Assembly: GCA_002451065.1 (NCBI GenBank)
Contig: DKBC01000100.1
Location: 1 to 8,335 of the forward strand
DNA: 8,335 nt
Direction: 5' to 3'
Source: Betaproteobacteria bacterium UBA6910
GTDB taxonomy: Bacteria > Pseudomonadota > Gammaproteobacteria > Burkholderiales > UBA6910
The translations under genes and the position numbers were made by a program. This document shows positions 1 to 6,358 of this stretch, piece after piece (within the stretch, counting starts at the first letter, position 1; each line of letters opens with the position of its first letter). A model generated the notes under the pieces. It worked only from the letters and a program-made list of their open reading frames with translations, searched no databases and was not told where the DNA came from.

Positions 1-537
1 GAACACCGAGCCGCCCATGGTGTAAAGCACGAAGTTGATGGCGGCGCGGTGCCTGCTGCCCCCTCCGCCGTCGCCCCCGCCATAGCGGTCGATGAGGAAG
101 AACAGGGGGATCAGGGTGAGTTCCCAGAAGATGTAGAACAGGGACCAGTCCCGTGCCGTGAACACCCCCAGCACCGCGGACTCCAGGAGCAGCAGCAGCG
201 CGAAGTAGCCTTTCACGCGTTTGACGATGGCGCCCGAGGCGAGCACCGCCACCAGGCCCAGCAACGCGGCCAGCACCACCAGGGGCAGGGAAACGCCGTC
301 CACGCCGAGGGAGAAGGAGGTGCCGAAGCGCGGATGCCAGCGATAGGTTTCGAAGAACTGGATGGCGGCGCCGGCAGGTTCGAACAGGGCGAGCGACGCG
401 CAGGCGAGGGCCAAGACGGTGCCTGACGCGAGCAGCGCCGTCCCCCGCACGAGCCGCGGGGTCCCGGCGGGCAGCAGCAGGATCGCGCCGGCGCCGGCCA
501 ATGGCACTAGCAGCAGGGTGCTCAGCAGCACCGGCAC
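1..537 (-). CDS. NuoM-like (complex I subunit 4 / proton antiporter family) membrane protein, N-terminal part, truncated by window edge
   Basis: The first 179 residues are visible; the C-terminal part lies off the left edge. Hydrophobic segments lie at about residues 2-24, 30-52, 80-102, 110-127 and 130-150, with another starting near 165. Two family signatures are clear: GVDGVSLPLV (78-87), as in NuoM proteins, and DWSLFYIFWELTLIP (130-144). Its Glu139 matches the proton-channel glutamate of TM5 in NuoM (Glu144 in E. coli). A glycine-rich loop (153-160) follows. NuoM-family proteins translocate protons, either in respiratory complex I or in stand-alone machines such as DabB of the DAB inorganic-carbon uptake complex. 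GTG 537 was chosen because it follows the SulP-1 stop by one base. GTG 531 is an alternative, with GGTGA 7 bases upstream. Coupling to a SulP permease rather than other nuo genes argues against a standard complex I subunit. The family call is firm; the function is not. Confidence 0.88.
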   Translation of the reverse strand, partial: MPVLLSTLLLVPLAGAGAILLLPAGTPRLVRGTALLASGTVLALACASLALFEPAGAAIQFFETYRWHPRFGTSFSLGVDGVSLPLVVLAALLGLVAVLASGAIVKRVKGYFALLLLLESAVLGVFTARDWSLFYIFWELTLIPLFFLIDRYGGGDGGGGSRHRAAINFVLYTMGGSVF

Positions 538-538
538 T

Positions 539-2662
539 TCACCAGCGGGAAACCGCCACGGCCGGATTCAGCAGCGGCTCCACCACCTCCCGGCCCACGG
601 TTGAAGCGATGGCTTCCAGGGCCGCGTCTTCGGCCGGAAAGATATTCTCGGTCCCGATGGCCTGCTCCAGGCCGGTGGCGTGCATCACGTCGCGAACTTG
701 CTTCTTGAGGCCGCTGAACATCACGGTGACGCCGTTGTCCCGCAGACGCTGCACCAGGTGGTGAATCACCTCCTCGCCGGAGGCGTCCAGCTCGTTGATG
801 CCGTCGGCCACCACCAGCAGGTGCTTGGCCTTGGGGTTGGCGGCCACCGCTTCCAGCACCGCGTCCTCGAAGTAGGGCACGTTGGCGAAGTAGAGGCGGC
901 CGTCGAAGCGCAGGGCGACGATCTGCTCGCTCCGGGGGAGGTCGGGGAACACCTTGATGTCGCGCAGGGTGCCGTCGGGATGGCGGCCGAGGATCGCTAC
1001 CCGGGGCCGCATGGTGCGGTAGAGATAGAGCACGATCGCCAGGCCGGCGCCGACCAGTATTCCATTGTCCAGATGAGGTGCAAAGGCAAGGGTCGCGATG
1101 AAGGTGACGATGGCCGCGACGCCGTCGTGCCGGCTCGCCGCCCACGCGTGGCGGATGGCCTTCACGTTCACCAGCCCGATCACCGCCATGATGATGATGG
1201 CGGCGAGCACCGCCTGCGGGAGATGGTAGAGCAGAGGGGTGAGGAACAGCAGCACCAGCATCACCGCCAGGCCGGTGACCACTGAGCTCAGGCCGGTGCG
1301 GGCGCCGGCATTGAAATTCACCGCCGAGCGGGAAAAGGACCCCGAGACGGGAAAGGACTGGGTGACGGAGCCCACGAGGTTGGCGAGTCCCTGTCCGATC
1401 AGCTCCTGGTTGGGGTCGATGCGCTGCTTGGTCTTGGCCGCCAGGGCCTTGGCGATGGAGATGGCCTCCATGAAGCCCACCAGCGTGATCACCAGGGCTG
1501 CGGAGAGGAGCGAGCCAATGGCGTCGAGACTGACCGCCGGCATCTTGACGCTGGGAAGCCCCGGCGGAATGGCGCCCACCACCTCGCCCCCCCCGATGAG
1601 TTGCGCTTCGCCCCCGGCGATCCTCTTGATGCGCCAGATGCGGCCGTCGGAGCGCTCGCCCTGGGGTACATTGCCCGCGAGATAAAGCCGCGCTCGCGCG
1701 CTTCCCTCGCTCTCCACCCGCTCGAAGAAGAACTTGCGCAAATCCCTCGCGCGGGTCCGGTTCTCCGCCTGGGCGTCCTTGAGCTCCAGCCGCAGCAGCT
1801 CGATCTCGTAGTGCAGGGTGGCGATCTGCTGGCCCTCCCGGCCCGCCTTCTGCCGGGCCTTGAGTTTCGTGGACTCGTCGGCAATGCGCGCAGCCAGATC
1901 CTCGATTCTCGCCTCGGTGCGGCCGAAGTCCTGGGCCAGGGCGCGCACGTCCGGATTCTGGATCGCGTCGACGGCCGCCGTGCCCTTGCGCTCGAAACCC
2001 GTGGCCCAGCTCGCCACGGTGGTGACCACCACGGCGATGAGGATTCCCGGAAGCTTGGGCGCGTGCTTGCGGAGCCCCCCCATGATGGCGATGGCGGCGA
2101 TTCCCATGGCGAGCGTGGGAAGGTGGGTTTCCCCCAGCAAGCCCAGCACGCCGAGTATGTCCACGATGAACGATTCGCTGCGCCCCATGGGAACCCCGAA
2201 CAGCTTGCTCACCTGGGAAAGCCCGATGATGATGGCCGCGGCGTTGGTGAAGCCCACGATCACCGGGTGGGAGAGAAAGCTCACCACCACGCCCAGCCGC
2301 AGAAGGCCGAGCACCAGTTGCAAAGCGCCGACCATCAGGGCCAGCAGGATGGCCAGGGCGATGAACTGCGGCGAGCCGGTGGCGGCGAAGGGTGCCAGGG
2401 TCGCAGCGGTGAGCAGCGAGACCACGGCCACCGGGCCGGTGCCGAGCTGGGCGGAGGAGCCCCACAGGGCCGCCACCATCACCGGCAGGAACGCGGCGTA
2501 CAGCCCATAATAGGGAGGCATGCCAGCGAGCTGGGCATAGGCCATGGACTGGGGAATGAGCACCAGGGCCACCGTCATGCCGGCGACAAGGTCGGCCTTG
2601 ATGGTCGCCGGATCGCGCGGGAACCACGCGAGGAAAGGAAGAAAGCGGGCGAGGCTTGCCAT
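539..2662 (-). CDS. SulP-family (SLC26-like) anion permease with STAS domain and a coiled-coil insert (SulP-1)
   Basis: This 707-residue inner-membrane anion transporter would move sulfate, bicarbonate or a related anion, probably with Na+ or H+. The SulP core spans residues 15-550. Signatures are PQSMAYAQLAGMPPYYGLYA (37-56), the TM3 half-helix TGPVAVVS (75-82), and the TM10 region FPVSGSFSRSAVNFNAGART (437-456). A cytoplasmic STAS domain lies at about 580-690 with the DASG motif at 626-629. The odd part is residues 222-361, between TM7 and TM8, where SulP-2 has only a short loop. This extra stretch is charged and heptad-like (about 248-315), then has a short Gly-rich section, and should face the periplasm by SLC26 topology. 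It makes the protein about 100 residues longer than usual. ATG 2662 was chosen because SulP homology starts right after it; a TTG at 2722 would add 20 unconserved residues. No strong Shine-Dalgarno is seen. The stop is one base from the NuoM-like start, so translation is probably coupled. Substrate cannot be read from sequence. Confidence 0.95.
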   Translation of the reverse strand: MASLARFLPFLAWFPRDPATIKADLVAGMTVALVLIPQSMAYAQLAGMPPYYGLYAAFLPVMVAALWGSSAQLGTGPVAVVSLLTAATLAPFAATGSPQFIALAILLALMVGALQLVLGLLRLGVVVSFLSHPVIVGFTNAAAIIIGLSQVSKLFGVPMGRSESFIVDILGVLGLLGETHLPTLAMGIAAIAIMGGLRKHAPKLPGILIAVVVTTVASWATGFERKGTAAVDAIQNPDVRALAQDFGRTEARIEDLAARIADESTKLKARQKAGREGQQIATLHYEIELLRLELKDAQAENRTRARDLRKFFFERVESEGSARARLYLAGNVPQGERSDGRIWRIKRIAGGEAQLIGGGEVVGAIPPGLPSVKMPAVSLDAIGSLLSAALVITLVGFMEAISIAKALAAKTKQRIDPNQELIGQGLANLVGSVTQSFPVSGSFSRSAVNFNAGARTGLSSVVTGLAVMLVLLFLTPLLYHLPQAVLAAIIIMAVIGLVNVKAIRHAWAASRHDGVAAIVTFIATLAFAPHLDNGILVGAGLAIVLYLYRTMRPRVAILGRHPDGTLRDIKVFPDLPRSEQIVALRFDGRLYFANVPYFEDAVLEAVAANPKAKHLLVVADGINELDASGEEVIHHLVQRLRDNGVTVMFSGLKKQVRDVMHATGLEQAIGTENIFPAEDAALEAIASTVGREVVEPLLNPAVAVSRW

Positions 2663-2690
2663 GGGTGGGAGGCGGTCGCGAGGTCGCGTA

Positions 2691-2719
2691 AGTCTAGAGC
2701 CCGGTGCGGCGGGAGACAA
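2691..2719 (-). promoter_or_regulatory. Candidate sigma70-type promoter for SulP-1 and the NuoM-like gene
   Basis: On the minus strand TTGTCT (2714-2719) and TAGACT (2691-2696) are separated by exactly 17 bp. Each matches the consensus -35 and -10 at four of six bases. Transcription would begin near 2683, about 20 bases before the ATG at 2662. The site lies directly after a hairpin that follows the TSUP gene, which fits SulP-1 and the NuoM-like gene being their own transcription unit. The match is modest and could arise by chance. Confidence 0.3.
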
Positions 2720-2725
2720 CAATTG

Positions 2726-2753
2726 CTGACGGGGATGCAGCCCCGGTAATCAG
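2726..2753 (-). terminator. Hairpin after the TSUP-USP gene, possible weak terminator
   Basis: A GC stem CGGGG/CCCCG (2730-2734 with 2741-2745) closes a six-base loop. It is extended by an outer CTGA/TCAG stem (2726-2729 with 2750-2753) across a four-base bulge. It begins 26 bases after the TSUP-USP stop. On the minus strand the following bases are T-rich in part (CAATTGTTGTCT) but there is no real U-run, so termination may be partial or absent. Confidence 0.3.
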
Positions 2754-2779
2754 GGTCGCTGTTTCAGGGGGCGGCGGGG

Positions 2780-4717
2780 CTAGGCCTTGACCACCAATAC
2801 CGGGCAGGTCGTCTGGCCGATGACTCTCTCGGACACGCTTCCGAGAAGAAGCCGTCCAAGACCGGTGCGGCCATGGCTGCCGAGGACGATCAGGTCGGCG
2901 CCGCGGGTCTGCGCGAACTCCGTGATCTGGGCGGCGGGATCTCCTTCCAGGACAGCGCCCTCCACAGTGGCTCCTTCCGCTTCCAGCGCCGTCTTGACCC
3001 GCTCCATGGCGGCCCGCCCCTCGGCCCGGCGCGCCTCGTCGAACTTCGGGCGCAGCACCGACACCACGGAAACCGGCAGGTCGCACTTGCGGGCCAGTTC
3101 TCCCGCCACCACCGCCGCCATGTCGCTGTGGCGGGAGCCATCGGTGGCGAGCAGGATACCCTTCCGCCAGACGCCGGCGGCCTTGGGCACCACCAGCACG
3201 CTGCAGTCGGCGTAACCGATGACGCTGCGGGTGGACTCGCCCACCATCATCCGCGCCAGGCCGCGCCGGCCCCGGCGCCCCATGACGATGACGTCGGCGC
3301 GGATGTCGTCCGCCAGCCGCACGATTTCCTTGTAGGGCTGGTTGCCCTGGCGCAGTTCGGTGCGGGTGTCGTAGCCCCGCCGTTGGGCCTCCCGCCTGAC
3401 CTGCTCCAGGGCCCGCTGCGCACCGGCCTCCGCCTCGCGCAGCACTTCCACCGGGTTGCCCTCGGCATATCCTCCGATGAGCACCATGGACATGGTGGTG
3501 AGTTCCGCATTGCATTTCGGTCCCATGTCCAGGGCCACGCGGGTGGCGCCGGCGCTGAATTCCGAACCGTCGGTGGCGAGCAGCACCTTGTCGAAGCGCC
3601 CCACCGGCGAGAGCCGGGTGAGCGCCGGAGCGGCTGCGGGAGCCGGGGCGGGCACGGCGGCCGCAGCCAGCTCCAGCCGGTGGGCGCGCATGCCGCCCAC
3701 GAGGGCGCGCAGGATGATGGAGGCCCCGACGACCAGGGCCAGCACCATGACGTAGAAGCTCACGGTCTTGAGGACCTTGGCGGTGCCGGATCCGATGGGG
3801 GCGATGATCTCCAGTTCCGAAAGGTAGACCGGAATCACGATGCCCCGGGAAACCAGCACGATCATCATGATGGTGCCCATCACCACCTTGACCATGTAGG
3901 GCTTGACGTAGGTGGTGCCGATGGCGCCGAGCTGGATGCCGAACAGGGAGCCCGCCAGGATGATCATGGCGAGGCGGATGTCCACGAAGCCGCTCCAGGC
4001 GTACTTGATCGTTCCGCCCACGCCCATGATGAAGGCGATGACGAGCTCGGTGGCGGACGCCATCAGCGACGGCACGCCCAGCACGTACATCATGGAGGGC
4101 ACGCCGACGAACCCGCCCACGGCGATGGTGGCGGCCAGCATTCCGGTGGCGAAGCCCATGGGGAGGGTCACCAGGAACGACACTTTCGCCTTGATGCTCG
4201 GGAAGTAGACCATGGTCCCGGGAATGTGCAGCGACTGCACCCGGCGGGCAAGGCCGGTCACCTTCTCCTCCGCGTGCTGCGCGCCGCTGCGGTAGATGCG
4301 CACCGCGTCCCACAGCACGTAACCGCCCACGATCGCCAGCACCACGACGAACGCCGCGCTCACGTAGAGATTGGAGCCGGCGTCGCCGAAGCTGCGCTTG
4401 ATGGATTCCTGGATGTGGGCGCCGTAGAGGATACCCGCCTCGGCGGAGACGCCCATGATGATGCCGAGCTTCAGGTCCACCTGCCCGTACTTGGCGCGCT
4501 TCATGGCGCCCACCAGGGCCTTGGGAAACTTGTGGCAGATGTTGCTCGCCACCGCCACGATGCCGGGGGCGCCCATGCTCATCATGGCGGGCGTGAGGAC
4601 GAAGGCGCCGCCGGAACCGATGAAGCCGCTCACCATGCCGCCGACGAATCCCACCCCCAGCAGGAACAGGACGTTGGCGAAACCGAGATCGATGAAATTG
4701 GCGCCGGCGGGGTCCAC
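2780..4717 (-). CDS. TSUP (TauE/SafE) anion permease fused to two UspA domains
   Basis: This 645-residue protein joins a permease to a cytoplasmic nucleotide-sensing tail. Residues 1-345 form the TSUP part: hydrophobic segments near 15-45, 85-100, 118-136, 178-235, 248-265, 275-298 and 318-338, with family features CHKFPKALVG (61-70) and IGTTYVKPY (266-274). TSUP proteins export or import sulfite, sulfoacetate, sulfolactate and similar anions. An Ala/Pro linker (351-366) leads to two universal stress domains, about 374-511 and 518-645, each opening with LLATDGS. The second has the full ATP-binding signature G-2x-G-9x-G-S (613-627). The first keeps G480, G483 and G493 but has Glu494 where Ser/Thr is usual, so its binding may be altered. 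GTG 4717 was chosen because GGGAG lies five bases upstream. The gene follows the 74-residue membrane protein by 12 bp and is surely cotranscribed with it. The USP tail suggests regulation of transport by ATP or energy state; this is inference. Confidence 0.93.
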   Translation of the reverse strand: MDPAGANFIDLGFANVLFLLGVGFVGGMVSGFIGSGGAFVLTPAMMSMGAPGIVAVASNICHKFPKALVGAMKRAKYGQVDLKLGIIMGVSAEAGILYGAHIQESIKRSFGDAGSNLYVSAAFVVVLAIVGGYVLWDAVRIYRSGAQHAEEKVTGLARRVQSLHIPGTMVYFPSIKAKVSFLVTLPMGFATGMLAATIAVGGFVGVPSMMYVLGVPSLMASATELVIAFIMGVGGTIKYAWSGFVDIRLAMIILAGSLFGIQLGAIGTTYVKPYMVKVVMGTIMMIVLVSRGIVIPVYLSELEIIAPIGSGTAKVLKTVSFYVMVLALVVGASIILRALVGGMRAHRLELAAAAVPAPAPAAAPALTRLSPVGRFDKVLLATDGSEFSAGATRVALDMGPKCNAELTTMSMVLIGGYAEGNPVEVLREAEAGAQRALEQVRREAQRRGYDTRTELRQGNQPYKEIVRLADDIRADVIVMGRRGRRGLARMMVGESTRSVIGYADCSVLVVPKAAGVWRKGILLATDGSRHSDMAAVVAGELARKCDLPVSVVSVLRPKFDEARRAEGRAAMERVKTALEAEGATVEGAVLEGDPAAQITEFAQTRGADLIVLGSHGRTGLGRLLLGSVSERVIGQTTCPVLVVKA

Positions 4718-4729
4718 GGATTCTCCCGC

Positions 4730-4954
4730 CTACTTTTTCGCCTTGATGCCGAACCAGTCCCAGAAGGACGCCGTGAAATTTCCGTGGGTGTAGGAGAGGG
4801 TGAAGGCGATGGCGATGGGGATGACGAAGGTCCAGCCGCCCTGGCCGGTGATCTCCAGGATGCGCTCCTCGAACGCGAACAGCAGGACATAAAGGGTCGC
4901 CGTCACGGCGCCGAACGCCATGAGCCTGCCGGTTTCTTTTCCTCGGTCTGACAT
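4730..4954 (-). CDS. Small two-helix membrane protein upstream of the TSUP permease
   Basis: The protein has 74 residues with two hydrophobic stretches, about 12-28 and 41-58. They are joined by a polar segment (EERILEITGQGG) and followed by a conserved-looking end THGNFTASFWDWFGIKAKK (56-74). The charged basic ends suggest both termini lie in the cytoplasm. I know no assigned function. It ends 12 bp before the TSUP-USP start, whose ribosome binding site sits in that gap, so the two are one unit and it may be an accessory subunit or stabiliser of that permease. ATG 4954 is the natural start, with only a weak purine stretch (AAGAAA) directly before it. Codon use resembles the neighbours. The reading frame is real with good confidence because of its membrane pattern and spacing; the partner role is inferred. 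Confidence 0.78.
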   Translation of the reverse strand: MSDRGKETGRLMAFGAVTATLYVLLFAFEERILEITGQGGWTFVIPIAIAFTLSYTHGNFTASFWDWFGIKAKK

Positions 4955-4992
4955 TTTCTTGGCGGAAGGGCGGACACCCGCCGGACTTGGCG

Positions 4993-5010
4993 CGCTGCCT
5001 CCCTGCAGCG
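4993..5010 (-). other. Six-bp perfect hairpin in the leader of the small-protein/TSUP unit
   Basis: CGCTGC and GCAGCG are perfectly complementary around a six-base loop, about 40 bases upstream of the ATG at 4954. It would form in the 5' leader transcript if the promoter lies upstream. There is no U-run after it, so it is not a normal terminator. It may be chance in GC-rich DNA. Confidence 0.25.
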
Positions 5011-5036
5011 TCCCCGGCGAGATCCAAGAGGGCCGA

Positions 5037-5066
5037 ATGCTAACCCACGGACACGGATCTTCCCAA
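5037..5066 (-). promoter_or_regulatory. Weak candidate promoter for the small membrane protein and TSUP-USP genes
   Basis: On the minus strand TTGGGA (5061-5066) and TAGCAT (5037-5042) are 18 bp apart, each matching the sigma70 consensus at four of six positions. This would give a leader of about 75 bases before the ATG at 4954. The 195-bp gap is the longest in the window and is the obvious place for a promoter, but this particular match is weak. Confidence 0.2.
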
Positions 5067-5085
5067 TCGAAGAACCTGCCCCTGG

Positions 5086-5102
5086 AATAAGAAACGCTTA
5101 TT
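5086..5102. promoter_or_regulatory. Perfect 6-5-6 inverted repeat, candidate operator
   Basis: AATAAG and CTTATT flank a five-base spacer (AAACG) in an AT-rich island within otherwise GC-rich DNA. The site lies between the MFS stop and the small membrane protein gene. Its centre is about 64 bases upstream of the start expected from the candidate promoter at 5037-5066, a spacing seen for activators. No known regulator can be named from the sequence. Confidence 0.3.
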
Positions 5103-5149
5103 GCATCAGAAATGCGGACCCAGGGGGTGCGCCTGCCGATGTCCCCTTG

Positions 5150-6358
5150 TCAGCTTGTCCGTCCCCGTTCTTCCGGCGGTTTGAGGTTCCGGAATGCGCG
5201 CCACAGCATCAGGTCATAGGCGATCTTCATCCCCGCCCCCACCACCAGGGGCGCGGCGAGGGCCAGGCCCTGCATCAGCCAGCCGGCGAACGCCGGCGCC
5301 ACCGCCCATCCCCCCAGGCGCACCAGGTGGGTCACGCCGGAGGCGAACGTGCGCTCCTCGGGGCGCACCACCGCCATGACATAGGACTGGCGGGTGGGAA
5401 CGTCCATCTCCACCAGACCCTCCCGCAGCAGGAACAGGATCGCTGCCACCTCGAAGCTGGGGGCGAACGCCACCGTCACCAGCAGCAGGCTCGACGGGAT
5501 GTGGGTGAACACCATGGTGTTGACCAGTCCAAAGCGCTTCGCAAGCCAGGCGGCGCCGAGGTGGGACAGGGCGTTGAGCACCCGCGCCGCGAAGAACAGC
5601 GCGCCGATGGCGGTCGTTCCCACGCCGAAGCGCTCGAAGAAGAAATAGGAGAGCAGCGCCGCGCCGAGAAATCCCCCGGCGACACTGTCAAGGGCGAACA
5701 GCGCGGAGATCCGGGTGAGCACCCGCCGGCTCCGGGGCGCCAGGGAAGGGCGGGCGGAGGCCTGCGGCGCGGAATCCACGGCGCGGCCGAGCCCGATGCA
5801 CACCAGTCCCGAAACCAGCATCAGGAGCGCGTAGGCGCCGATGCCGGCCCGCAGGTGCAGGAGTTCCGATGCCGGCCCGTTCTCCAGCAGCAGCGCCGGG
5901 GTCGCCGCCAGCAGCGCGCCCAGCGCGTGGCCCATGTCCTGGAGCACGTTGTACCAGGCGAAGGCGCCGGTGCGGCCGGCGTCCCCGGTGGTGGCGGGCA
6001 GGATGGCCTGCTCCACGATGAGCGCCGCGCCCCGGTCGCGGCCCATGCCGTTCATCATTCCGAGGAACGCCGCCGCCGCCATGGCGGGGAACGCGCTCAG
6101 CCACGCGGCTGCCATCCCACCCAGTCCCGCCACCACGCCGAGCGCCACCAGCAGGCGGCGGCGTCCGAGCCGGTCTCCCAGGAGGGTCGCGATCAGCGCG
6201 GCGGCGGTGGCTCCCGCGAGTCCGGCGGCCAGCACCTGGCCGATCTGGGCGGGCGAGAAATCGAGCCGGGCGAGGTAGATGCCGAGCAGCACCCCGAGCA
6301 GCCCGGTCGCCAGGGCGCGCAGGAAAGTGGCCGCGTAGATCAGGCGGCGATCGGTCAA
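5150..6358 (-). CDS. Major facilitator superfamily (MFS) transporter, substrate unknown
   Basis: This 402-residue protein has the usual MFS length and about 12 hydrophobic segments in two halves. The halves are split by a polar cytoplasmic loop (about 191-215). Motif A is present in the first half after TM2 (GDRLGRRR, 61-68), with a weaker copy in the second half (WLAKRFG, 271-277). Charged residues within or next to helices, such as RDRG (107-110) and Glu116, and the stretch MDVPTRQSYVMAVVRPEER (318-336), resemble drug- or metabolite-efflux MFS proteins. No substrate can be assigned. Its TTG start overlaps the SulP-2 stop in TTGA, so it is translated by coupling to SulP-2 and very likely shares its transcript. 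That suggests a job linked to SulP-2, for example exchange or export of a related compound, but this is inference. No clear terminator follows the stop. Confidence 0.88.
   Translation of the reverse strand: MTDRRLIYAATFLRALATGLLGVLLGIYLARLDFSPAQIGQVLAAGLAGATAAALIATLLGDRLGRRRLLVALGVVAGLGGMAAAWLSAFPAMAAAAFLGMMNGMGRDRGAALIVEQAILPATTGDAGRTGAFAWYNVLQDMGHALGALLAATPALLLENGPASELLHLRAGIGAYALLMLVSGLVCIGLGRAVDSAPQASARPSLAPRSRRVLTRISALFALDSVAGGFLGAALLSYFFFERFGVGTTAIGALFFAARVLNALSHLGAAWLAKRFGLVNTMVFTHIPSSLLLVTVAFAPSFEVAAILFLLREGLVEMDVPTRQSYVMAVVRPEERTFASGVTHLVRLGGWAVAPAFAGWLMQGLALAAPLVVGAGMKIAYDLMLWRAFRNLKPPEERGRTS

Noticed and set aside
1..537. Ordinary complex I (nuo) operon
   Set aside because: The gene directly upstream is a SulP permease rather than nuoL, so the standard gene order is absent on the visible side.
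2663..2722. Upstream TTG start for SulP-1 adding 20 residues
   Set aside because: The extra residues are polar and unlike SulP N-termini, and would cover the hairpin-proximal promoter candidate; the ATG at 2662 starts directly at SulP homology.
2873..4951. Long plus-strand open frame (692 codons) opposite the TSUP and small-protein genes
   Set aside because: Its translation is rich in His, Gly, Asp and Gln with no membrane or domain pattern, as expected for the antisense of a GC-rich gene; the minus strand has clear TSUP and USP domains.
522..5027. Long alternative minus-strand frames (522-2627 and 2694-5027)
   Set aside because: Arg/Gly/Pro-rich out-of-frame readings of SulP-1 and TSUP-USP without recognisable domains.
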